Shown: in pieces, positions 21,778-33,700 of the stretch
Layout of the letters: each line of letters opens with the position of its first letter
Numbering within the stretch: the first letter of the stretch is position 1
Assembly (NCBI GenBank): GCA_038373865.1
Contig: JAXGGA010005121.1
Span: forward strand, 17,075 to 81,074
DNA: 64,000 nucleotides
Source of the DNA: Uloborus plumipes
Taxonomy: Eukaryota > Arthropoda > Arachnida > Araneae > Uloboridae
Direction of reading: 5' to 3'
Notes under the pieces: model-generated
Databases searched by the model: none
The model's input: the letters and a program-made list of their open reading frames with translations, nothing else
Told to the model about the DNA's origin: nothing
Program-made: the position numbers and the translations under genes

Positions 21778-24700
21778 CTGAGAAAGCCAAATGTATAAAT
21801 ATTAATTAACATAAAGCAAAACTAGTCATTACAGATTTAAATGTAATTTATCTTTAATTATTGATTATAACTCATGCAATGGATAAAAAAAAAAACCTCT
21901 CTCCTAAGCAATTGGCATCAAAATTGGATCAGATGCAGTCTCTGTGTAGGTTCGGTTTTATTCCAAATTTCATTCTAAATTGTAACATAATTCTTGAGAT
22001 ATAGCAGTCACAATCAAAAGGAAACATTGTGAGATTGAACCAATCTCTTTGAATTATTGGTACCATAACTGAATCTGCTTTAGTACCCCTCAAAATCTAT
22101 CTATGGTCCAGATTTTGTCTGAATCCTTGTTTTATTTCTTGAAATATAACAGTCACAAAGGAAGGAGAAAAAACTTTCTATTGCCCCCCTCCCCCCTCTG
22201 AGCTACAGCTGCCAAAATCAAATCAGCACCTGTATTGTCAGGTCCGTCTACTTATGGACCAATTTTTGTGTGAATACACATGTTTGTTGATAAGATATAA
22301 TAGCAGTCATGCATAATGAAGAAAAAATTATATTACTCTACCCTCTTAGAGGAATAATGCTAAACTAATGGACATCAATGTACATGGGGTACATCTGTGT
22401 ACAAATTGCATTTCATTTTATGCAGTAGTTTTCCTCAAAGCAGCCACAAACATACAGACATTTTTCAAAAATGGTTAAAATGGAATTAGCACACTTAAAA
22501 ACGCGAAACTAAATTAAAAAAAATTGATGAATTAAATATAGAAGTAAAAAGTGAATTCCTGTATTCTCCCAGCAAATATGCATGATGAACGATTAATATA
22601 GGCTATCTGCATTAATAAAAAAGCAATTTAAAAATATAAAGTTATAGCGAAGCAAGAATTATTAGAAAACTTTAAAACATGTATAATATTTTTTTAAAAA
22701 AACTTAACAATGAGAGCAGATGAAAGAATAAGAAAAAAGAAAATAAAGCAAAATACGCATTTTATTATTTAAATGCGCAAAATTATTTTTTAAAAAATCA
22801 TTTACATGGCTGTGTTTTAATACAGCATCAAGCATATCAGTGACTTTCATACATAAGTAGAACACTTTACCCACGACCCTAAGATCATTCTCGTTGCAAT
22901 AAAAGTAACTCACAGAAAATTCAACAGCAAACAATTTATCAGTCAGGTACAAATCTGTTCTGATATCCGATTAAGCAACAAATTTTTTAAGCAATGCACT
23001 ACCTGTCTTGAGGCTTGTGATCGACTCCGCACACTTTGAGCAAGAATTCAACACACTCTAAGTGTCCTTCAGCAGCAGCTAAATGAAGTGCAGTGCGACC
23101 ATCGTAATCACTTTGACCCATATCCATACCAGACAAATAATGCCTGTAAGGTAAAATAAATTAAATTATAGTTTAAAAAAACTAAAAAATACGCTTTTAG
23201 AGTTAATCAAACTATAAAACTTTAAACCTGAATGTATTATAAGTTAACATGCACTTATAAAATACAACAGCATGGAATATAGTTTAGCCTTTAATATTAA
23301 TAATAGTATTAACTATATTACATTTATGTGTAATGCAAAGAATGTGAATTTTATCTTTTATTCAGAGTTACATACAAACAACTGAAACACTTATAATACA
23401 TCAACATGTAATAATATAGTTTAGCTTTTAGTATTACTAATAGTATTAAATATCTTTTATTCAGAGTTACATACATACATACAAACAAACCCACATGTGA
23501 AGCTAATAAAAGCATATTAAAAAGACATAAATCCTACATTCACAAAAATGATTGCAAAACTATGGATAAAAATGTTATCAGATTAAAATACCTCCATTGT
23601 ACACCATTAGACTAAAGTATTAGTATATTTCTTAAACTTAAATCCATTTCATAAGAAGTATTTCATTATTTTTTTCATATCTGAAGAAACAGTGAACTAA
23701 GTAACTTAAAAGCATGAGTGCAATCAAAAGTATACATGGAAAAATAGATAATATATTCTATGACTTATTAATTTTAAAAGTTGGTTCGCAATATGAATAA
23801 AATGTGAACCAGGAAAAATAAAATATCTGATATCATTACTAATGAAGCCAAAAAAATTACGAATGTATCGGTACCTGGTTCGACTTGCAGTTCATTGGCA
23901 TTCAGGAGAAAGAAGCAGGACATTGAAAAAAAGATACTCAGTTTTTAGTATAAGTAAATGTTTCTAATATAGCATGACATGTGACAAATGGAAGGGGTAA
24001 AGTACGGGGGTCCCCACTTTGTAACCAAAGAGAGGGGGGGGGGGGGTCAAAAAGATTGAAAAAAAGTGCAACATCATTCACCAATGCAACCTTCATATGA
24101 ATAAAGGACAGCATCAATCGCATCTTACCTTCTCATTGCTGTAACATCCCCACTTGCAGCACTAAAAAGTAAGCCAACAATTTTTAAGCCTTTTGTTTCA
24201 TACTTCTGCCTTCGTGGGTCTCGCTTTTGTGTTGTATGCCTTAAATTATCATAATGATGAAAGTTGAAGACTCGTACCAGTTCCTGAAAATATTACAGCA
24301 CTTGTAAGTAATTTAAAATCAAAATGAATGAAATGCAGTCGAACTTCAAACATAGGACTTTTATTAGTTCTAACCACCAGATAAATCACAATGCTTCTTA
24401 CAACTTAAGAAATATGATACAAAAATGATGGTAATGAAAAGTATGACGACCATCGTCAAACACTTATGTTCTTTACAACAAACTAAATCAATCTGCAATG
24501 GAAGTTAAATATAGTTAAAAGTTATAAAGCACATAATCTTTCCTTATAACAAAAGTATACATTTATATCAAAAACTAACTAAACTCAGGACTACTTCACA
24601 TTCTAATGGTTGAATGCCAAAAACAATAACTCAATTTGATTAGAAAACATTCTGATGGGTTAATTATGTGGATGTCCAATTAATATATTTTAGATATTTA

Positions 24701-27700
24701 ATAATTAACTTTCAACTAAATAATGCTAAAATTTTATTACTTAATATAATATGCCTAAAAAATAACTAAGTTATTATATAACAAGAATTCTAAAATTCAA
24801 CATCTGCAAAGAAAACAAAAATGTATCTGTATTTGATTTATTTGTAAAATAATATATAGGGTTGGATTACATACTTCACAAAATTGTACTCCACGGACAG
24901 AGTTTCCATATGAATCTAGGGGTGGAGACCATAAACAAATTCCCATTACATTCGGAATAACCACCATAGTAGTTCCTGAAACACCAGATTTTGCAGGAAG
25001 CCCAACCTGAAATGAGTTAGGAAAATGCATCTAGGCTGAAATAACTAAAATTTAAAGTCTTGACAAAAAAACTTTCAGAATATGGAATCATTTGTCAGAA
25101 AACTTTTTTGTGAAATTACTTTTGCATGGACATTTCTCTCCATTTCCCCCTCAAAATTCTCCTGGGGCGCCGATTCAGAGTCCCTTTTAAGAATTTACAG
25201 GGCTCTAATACGCTCAAAAATTGATTACGGATGCTAAATTTATGGCTCTGCAAGCGACAGCGCTCTTAAAAATCTGGATCCAATTCACAATCAGGCACTG
25301 CGCATCTGCACTGGTGCTTTCCGCACCTCACCCATCAATAGTTTACATGTAATAACTAATGAACCTTCACTTTACACTGAAGTGACAAAAGTCATGGGAT
25401 ACCTCTTAATATTCTGTCGGCCCTCCTTTTGCCCGGCGAAGTGCAACAACTCGACGTGGCATGGACTCAACAAGTCGTTGGAAGTCTTCTGCAGGAATAT
25501 TGAGCCATGCTGTCTCGATAGACGTCCATAATTGTGAAAGCGTTGATGGGGCAGGATTTTGGGCACGAACAGACCTCTCGATGGTGTCCCATAAATGCTC
25601 AATGGGATTCATGTCGGGCGATCTAGGTGGCCAAATCATTCGTTGGAATTGTCCCGAATTTTCTTCAAACCAATTGCGAACAGTTGTGGCCCGGTGACAT
25701 GGCGCATTGTCATCCATAAAAATCCCATCGTTGTTTGGGTACATGAAGTCCATGAATGGCTGCAAGTGATCTCCAAGTAGCTGCACATAAGCATTTCCAG
25801 TCAATGTTCGGTCCAGTCGCACTAGAGGACCAAGTCCATGCCATGAACAAACAGCCCACACCATTACGGAGCCACCACCAGCTTGAACAGTGCCTTGCTG
25901 ACAGTTTGGGTCCATGGCTTCGTGGGGTCTGCGCCACACTCGAACCCTACCATCGGCTCTTACCAGCTGAAATCGTGACTCATCGGACCAGGCCACGGTT
26001 TTCCATTCATCTAGGGACCAACCGATATGCTCACGTGCCCACGAGAGTCGCTGCAAGCGATGTCGTTCTGTCAGTAAAGGCACTCGAGTCGGTCTTCTGC
26101 TGGAATAGCCCAAGAAATCCAAATTTCTCCGCACAGTTCTAGCAGACACGTCCATTGTACGTCCCACATTGATTTCTACGGTGATTTGACGCAGTGTTGC
26201 TTGTCTGTTAGAATTTACGACTCTTTGCAGACGTCGCCGGTCTCGATCTTTAAGTGCAGGCGGTCGACCACTGCGCTGTCCATGGTGGGATGTTATGCCT
26301 GAAATTTCATACTCTCGGCACACTCTTGACACAGTGGATCTGGGAATGTTGAATTCTCTAACGATTTCCGAAATGGCATGACCCATGCGTCTAGCTCCAA
26401 CTAACATTCCGCGTTCAAAGTCTGTTAATTCACGTCGTGCGGTCATCATCACGTTAAAACCTCTTCACATGAATAACTTGAACAGAAATGAAAGCTCTGT
26501 AAAAGCACTGCGCATTTATACCTGTTCTATGCGATGCTACTGCCATCTGAAAATTTGCATATTGCTATCCCATGACTTTTGTCACTTCAGTGTACAATAG
26601 ACGGCTTAAACTTTCTTTAAATTTTTATTTCAAAATGAAACCTAATACTAATCACCCTATACATCTACATGTTTTTCATCCGTCAAACACTGATGTATTC
26701 CTGCATCGTCCGTCGGTTACCCCAACATTTGGGATCCGAATGCGACAGGCACTTTCACAAGTACAGATACCAGATTTCAATACCTACAACTCAATAGAAC
26801 TAATCGAACCATGGAGCGAAATTTGCATTTCTGTTCTCCATGACTTCGACAAGTTTCAAAAAGACACCACAGCCGATGCAGTATATCAACAAATTTATAA
26901 CGATGTAAAATACAAATATATGCAATATAAAGAAATTTTTAAAGACGGATCAAAATCATGCAATCATGTCGGCTTTGGGACAATAATTGACGATCAAATA
27001 TGTTCACAACAATTATTAAATACTTCTTGTTCAGTTTTCACCTCGGAAATTAAAGCCATAGCTACATCTTTACAAACAGTAGCCCAATCAAATTATAAAA
27101 AGTGGGTGATATACACTGACTCTTTGAGTTCAGTAGAAGCTATCATTCACTGCAACAACAATAGCCACCCTTTGGTGATTGAATCTTATCATTTATACAA
27201 TAGTCTGAAAGAAAATAACTTTGAAGTTCTCTTTTGCTGGATTCCTGGACATGTCGGCATTGCAGGCAATGAGGCTGCCAATCAGCTGCAAAATCTGCAA
27301 CTGCCTGTGTCGATGATCTTGTTCCTTTTGAAGACATCAAAAATACCATTGCCGAATATCTTAACACTGATTGGCAGCGAGCCTGGAGTGGAGAGACGCA
27401 AAATAAATTGCACTCCATCCAGCTGTCGACGAAAGGCTTCAAGTCATCAAAAATCACCAGAAGAGAACAAGTCGTAATAGCCCTCCTTTGCATTGGTCAT
27501 ACAAGATTCGACCATAGACATCTTTTTTGCTGTGAACCAGTTTCAATATGCAACACATGTGATGTCGATCAGACAGTGTTGCATATCCTCTCTGATTGTC
27601 CAAATTTCAATCATATTCGTTTCAAATTCTTTAATCATTTTCATCCATCTTTGAAGGAACTGTTGGGGGATGCACCCCATCCGAATTTGTTCCTGTTCCT

Positions 27701-30700
27701 TCAGGAGATTGGTTTTCTTTCTCTAATTTAGTGTCGTCCTTCGTCTTTGTTTTTGTCTCGTCTTTGTTTTGTTATGTGTTTTTTATCTGTTTCTAAATTA
27801 TTTTGCAGTTGTACTTTTGGCTGTTTTTCAAAATTTAAAACTTCGTTTTTGTTCTATTTTCGGCAAGCCTTTCAAAATTCTAGAAGTTTTATGTCCTTAA
27901 CTTATCAAGAGATTCCACGTTTTTGGCTTTCTTCTCCACCTGAACAAACGTCTGGCGCAGTATAGCCTAATACTGCGCCATAAACCCCAATTCAACCAAC
28001 CCCCTCAAAATTCTCCAAGCAAATGGATTTTTCAGAGTTTATAAAATTAGGACAATTTTGATAGAAGGAGAAATAATGGAAATCCAGGAGCACTTAGAAA
28101 AATCCAGTATAGTTGGCAGATATGGAAATATTTTCTAACAAATTTCGTGCCAATAAAACTATGAAATCAAAGGGAAAATGTCAGATATAGAGTTTAAGAA
28201 ACAAGGAAACAAGTAAAATCTATCACAAAAGAAAGTATTGAAATATCCTTAGTATTACATCACAAATAGTAGTATTTCATCGTAAGCTGTTAAACATATA
28301 ATCTTCTTATTACAACTTTGAAGTAAATTATAAATTTTACTTACTTTAAAAGCAAATTGTCCTGAATAATCATACATTCCACAAGAATGCATTAGCGATA
28401 AGACATCTCGCACTGAATGAGTATCAATTACTTGCTGCCCTGTAATAGGACAAATTCCACCATTGGCTAATGTGGCTGCCATGACACCAACAGTTTCACA
28501 GTTTACTTCAAGCGAGCACATCTACAAAAAAATGTATCAATTCTTTTTTATTACTGATGCTATTACTTCTTAACAAAAAACTGAATCAGAATTATATAGA
28601 AATATATGTATAAACTTATCTGATATTTATCAACATCATGAAATAATTGAGTTTTGAGAAAGTATAATTATTCTTCAATACAATTTCTAATATTCAGATG
28701 GGTGAAAAAAGTTTTTAAAAAGATATTGATGTATAATAGTTGTATTTCAGAGATAGAGTGTTAGAACAAGCAAACAATTTTTTAGCATCTTAACTCATAT
28801 AAGATGTTTTTATTTTTGCCAGTTAACTAAGCATATTTAATGCTAACCAGCTAACTAAGCATACTAGCTCATAATGCATTTTTCACGCTATCTTTTACTC
28901 CTTATAAAGCATTTCATGAGAAAGTTTTTGACAAAAAATAATTCGATACCACAAAGAAAAAAATTTAAGCTATAAGCAAGTAATGTATGAATTAATTATA
29001 CATAAATCTTCTAATTTAAGTTGAAGGAAGTGAAATCCTGGCATTTTTATAACGTTTTAAAGTTTAAAATCATAAAAAACTACACAATTGATATTTATGA
29101 GTAATGAGTATCTTAAGACTAGGTTTGCACCTATATCCATTAAATGTTAAAGAAGGCCTATTGAATACACGAAGCATAGAATTCAGCACAAAGATGAGTC
29201 CTTTCTAAACAACAAGATACAAAATTTAATCATGATGGCAGAGCATGCAAAGAGTGTGCAATAAATGTTATAAAGATCATTTTTATTGAAAACATGTGTA
29301 GTTATATATTGGATACGACTAGATGAACATATCTATCTGAACAACTTGATAGTGAAAGAAGGATAGGCAAGCTTGAAGCTAAAAGCACTCTTATTACTAT
29401 TCATTCTATTCTAAATTATAAGTTTCTAGTAAAATATTCTTAATATCTACAACCCTATTAAAATAAATTTTTCCTAATTTCAAGATTACCCCAGGATTTG
29501 AATTCATGATCAATTCATTATTTTTGATGAATTGACAAGGTACCTTCAGAATTATTTCACATAACATGCATGGGATATAAAAGAAGTTATTAAAATGATT
29601 AATTTGTTTAAAAAAAGCCATAGAGATATGTTTTAGAAACAATTTTCTCCATTGGATAAATAGATATATAAAAATGTAAAAAATGTTGTCTCAATGTAAG
29701 CTGGATAATCTGGTTTTGAGAATAGTACAGACAAACAGCCATAACGGTTATAGGAGACCCTATCACTTATTAAAGGACCATTTATTTAGCTATTTATATT
29801 CAATTCTGCATCAACTTTCAAAAAATTAAATAAAATTCAAGTATTTTTTGAAATTATTTACATGTTTAAAATTCAGTAGTTTCTTTAAAAATTTTAACTC
29901 CAAATATCAATTTAAAAAAGTTAAAAAAAATAAAGAAATAAAAAAACTAAACTTAAGGAGTTTCAAGGACCTTTAGAAAGGGATATGAAATTAAAAAGGT
30001 TTAGTAATGTATGAATTAATTATACATAAATCTTCTAATTTAAGTTGAAGGAAGTGAAATCCTGGCATTTTTATAACGTTTTAAAGTTTAAAATCATAAA
30101 AAACTACACAATTGATATTTATGAGTAATGAGTATCTTAAGACTAGGTTTGCACCTATATCCATTAAATGTTAAAGAAGGCCCATTGAATACACGAAGCA
30201 TAGAATTCAGCACAAAGATGAGTCCTTTCTAAACAACAAGATAAAAGATTTAATCATGATGGCAGAGCATGCAAAGAGTGTGCAATAAATGTTATAAAGA
30301 TCATTTTTATTGAAAACATGTGTAGTTATATATTGAATACGACTAGATGAACATATCTATCTGAACAACTTGATAGTGAAAGAAGGATAGGCAAGCTTGA
30401 ATCTAAAAGCACTCTTATTACTATTCATTCTATTCTAAATTATAAGTTTCTAGTAAAATATTCTTAATATCTGGGCCAATCCATGGTTGCGGTCGTTTCA
30501 TTCGCACAACTTCAGCTGCTCATATTTTGTTCACAAATGCAGTTAAAGTTCTAATGAAAACAGGGAATGATAAAGCTCCCCCCCCCCCCCCCATCATGAT
30601 TATCACCAAGCGTTAGTTTGAAATTATTAGTGGAAGTTGTAGAAAAATCTCGAAAATGTGTGGTTGCGGTCGTTTCAAAAAAAAAGACATGGTTTTTTGA

Positions 30701-33700
30701 GTGCTATCAAACACTGCCACTTTTCTGTGAATCTATTGCACGTATGATCTTCTGGATTTTTATAACAATTGCTAAATAAATAAGGAATGATATCATACAA
30801 AGAACTTAGCTTTTTTGTTGAAAAATAAATTTTTATGAATTTTTTATCGCGGTTGCGGTCGTTTCAAAAGCGGTTGCGGTCGTTTCACGTCTGACTATTT
30901 TCAATATGTATGTTGCTAAAAATGAGTAAACGGCTATTTTAATTCATTTTTTCGCCATATATAAAAACAAATAATGGACATATGAGCCGAAAGTCTCTCT
31001 TCAGATATTTTAGTTCCATTAAATGCTCGTAATCATCTGTACTTGAGCTCTGTATTCCTTTTTACTTTTTCTTAGAAAATTTTCTGCAAATTCGTTTATT
31101 ACGTAAAGAATATTAACTGTACCGGTCACCTCATTGCTTCCACTACAAGTGTTCATTTAATTTAACATTTTAAAAATACTCACACATCATTAATTTCGGT
31201 TTTCAAAGAGGGCCAGTCAAATACAATGAAAGAAAAAAGAGTCCTGCCGGAATGTTCGTTTCCGAAACGTCTCTTCTACCGTTACTTCTACTTTTGACTA
31301 AAATTAACATACCGAAAAGAAACAATACAAAATGTATAGACATTTATTTTTATTCCACGAAATTATGTACACACTCTAAATGGAAACCTGAATAATTAAC
31401 TTAAATAGAACTAACTGTATTGATTAGAAATATATTTAACGAACCTTAACAATTTTAAAATTAATGCTTGTAGCAACAGGTTTAAACAGTAAGTTGGTTC
31501 GACCAATAGGCTTAAAAAAGTGCAAGTTTTGAGTGCCTGGTATCGCTTTTATATCTCTCTATCTGCTATTCAGCATTTGTTTTTCCGATTTTATTTCTTT
31601 GGAGGATATAAACAGTACTTTGATGTTTTTTAATCTTTCTCTAGCACAATGTGCAAATTCGATAGCATTAGTTACGACCCATCTTCTATTTCTTACATTG
31701 TTCCAAACTGTTCGTTTAACTATACCTCCGACGCCATCGACCGCTCCTTTTCCATGTGATGTTGCGAAAAACGACCAATCTCCACTAACTCCGTAATCGT
31801 CTTCCATAAAGCACAAATTCGAAAGTGTAAACTTGTTCTTAAATTGAGCCGCACATCCGTCTGAAAATATGCTGACATGTTTCAGAGAAGGCTCTAACTC
31901 TAAAAGACTTTTTAATATGTGTTTCAAAAACACAAACACAGCATACTTTCCGTATTTTAAATCATCACTAACAACAGCAAAAGAATAATGATGATTATGG
32001 ACCCATGCTACTGCTGTAAATATAGTGACTTGTTGGTGGTCCCAATGCAAAGTTTGAAGCTCATCTTGCAATTTTGCGGTATAATTTTCGGAGAAGTCAA
32101 CTTGCAATACGGCTTCCAACTGTGAAACTGACTCCTTGCAGCTTCGAAAGTGCTGCTGCTGCATATGTTTTACAAAACAATGTACTAAAAATGCACGTAG
32201 TTGTTTCATAATCTGTTCCAATAAATCTGAAAAAGATCCGGATTCAACTACAATTTTCATGTGTCCTTCAACGTCAGCCCATTTTCGCCATTCAACCATC
32301 TTATCAAGATTTTTCTTACATCCAGAAATTAGAGAGAGTGCATTGTTTTTGCATTCCATACATTTTCTTGCAAATAACTTTTTTTTTCATTATTTTACTA
32401 TGTTATGGTTTCCTGGCGAACATCGAAGGACCCCGCGAGTCAAAAATTTGACAAAGCACTAACGTAAACGGTATTTATAGTAGGAAAGCTCCTTTATAGG
32501 AGCTTTCCTTCTCTATAAGAGACGAATACCCACAAAGTAACTTTCAGATGCATCAGAGAACTTATGTACCAAATTTGGCAGAGATCCTACTTAGACTGTG
32601 AATTTAGACCTAAAACGTGTAACACCCCCAACCAACATAGCACAAAAACGAAAAGGTTTTTTGAAAAAAACATTAGTGCACTTTTTTAGAGTGAATGAGT
32701 ACACTGTAAAACCCAAATGGCAAATTTCTACTTCAAATAGTTATTGTTACAGAATAACAAATACTTGTTTTCGGTTGCGGTCGTTACAAAGCTTCTAGAT
32801 AATTTTTGCCTACCTGTAATTAAAAACTAATACAACCTACAAAGAAATTGATTGCTGGAAAATGTCAAAGGGGGTGCTTACTAAAGCATTATAATTCGTT
32901 ATCTTCCAAATTGAACCCGGTGTGGCCAGGGTCTAGGCTGGAAATTTGATAATTTTTAACCGAAAAAATGGATTAGAAAAAACGCAACTTTAGGACGTTG
33001 AAACCATGTTTACATTAAAAACTAGGATATTTTACCCTTTGAATTAGGAAACTATGCTTTCTTGTGAATAAAATGACATATGACATGTTATTATTAAGTG
33101 AGTTTCATATTTTGATGTCTATGTCCTATTTCTCGTGGATTGGCCCATCTACAACCCTATTAAAATAAATTTTTCCTAATTTCAAGATTACCCCAGGATT
33201 TGAATTCATGATCAATTCATTATTTTTGATGAATTGACAAGGTACCTTTAGAATTATTTCACATAACATGCATGGGATATAAAAGAAGTTATTAAAATGA
33301 TTAATTTGTTTAAAAAAAGCCATAGAGATATGTTTTAGAAACAATTTTTTCCATTGGATAAATAGATATATAAAAATGTAAAAAATGTTGCCTCAATGTA
33401 AGCTGGATAATCTGGTTTTGAGAATAGTACAGACAAACAGCCATAACGGTTATAGGAGACCCTATCACTTATTAAAGGACCATATAATAAATATGAAACA
33501 ATAACAGAAAATCTTTTTAAAAAGTATTGAAGAAAACCAAGGTTTTATGTATTACTACACACTAACTTAATCTCTGGTGTTACGTTTATTGGATGATCTT
33601 TTCAGGCTAAATTATTAGTAGATAGTTAAAAGGTATACATTTTTCTTCCAAATTGTAAGATCTTAACGATTTGGCACCATTAATATTTTTCACATACAAC

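Larger units (their letters stand above)
25163..27731 (+). pseudogene. LINE ORF2 C-terminal part: RT thumb, RNase H, zinc-knuckle-like end
   Basis: From the truncation the frame reads [17 protein letters not shown], a stop, then [19 protein letters not shown] and NEPSL. It is cut there by the Tc1-type element and resumes at 26595 as YNRRLKL when one TA is kept. RNase H residues visible are DGSKS, SEIKA and YTDSLSS. The last motif GNEAAN has Asn where Asp is usual. A one-base shift near 27285 changes frame. The end has [17 protein letters not shown], ending at 27731. The stop, frameshift and lost Asp make it inactive. Confidence 0.92.
25163..27999 (+). mobile_element. 5'-truncated non-LTR retrotransposon (Jockey/I-like) with a Tc1 insertion
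   Basis: It is flanked by a 17-bp target duplication CCCCCTCAAAATTCTCC (25146-25162 and 28000-28016). Without the Tc1-type insert it is about 1.6 kb. It starts in the thumb region of the reverse transcriptase and carries RNase H and a Cys/His C-terminal part. The 3' end is CCAATTCAACCAAC, with no poly(A). It lies in GLS intron 9. Confidence 0.95.
30473..33146 (-). mobile_element. DDD transposon with 4-bp TSD (Sola-like)
   Basis: 2674 bp. Short terminal inverted repeat GGGCCAATCCA / TGGATTGGCCC, with ATCT on both sides (30469-30472 and 33147-33150). Copy A of the duplication has a single ATCT, proving insertion and the 4-bp duplication. It contains a minus-strand transposase-like frame and five copies of a GGTTGCGGTCGTTTCA-like word. 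A 4-bp TSD with a DDD enzyme is how I recall the Sola superfamily; that name is an inference. Confidence 0.88.
30003..33483 (+). repeat. Duplicated segment, copy B, carrying a transposon
   Basis: It repeats 28979-29781 as two pieces, 30003-30472 and 33147-33483, around the element at 30473-33146. Copy B ends at AAAGGACCAT, the same point as copy A. Confidence 0.95.

Noticed and set aside
25461..26142. Plus-strand open frames opposite the Tc1-type transposase
   Set aside because: Antisense shadows of an intact 348-residue enzyme.
27143..27493. Minus 116-codon open frame
   Set aside because: Antisense of the LINE RNase H region.
29406..29642. Minus open frame present twice (also 33126-33344)
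   Set aside because: The frame is duplicated only because the DNA segment is duplicated; no codon-level sign of selection and no known domain.
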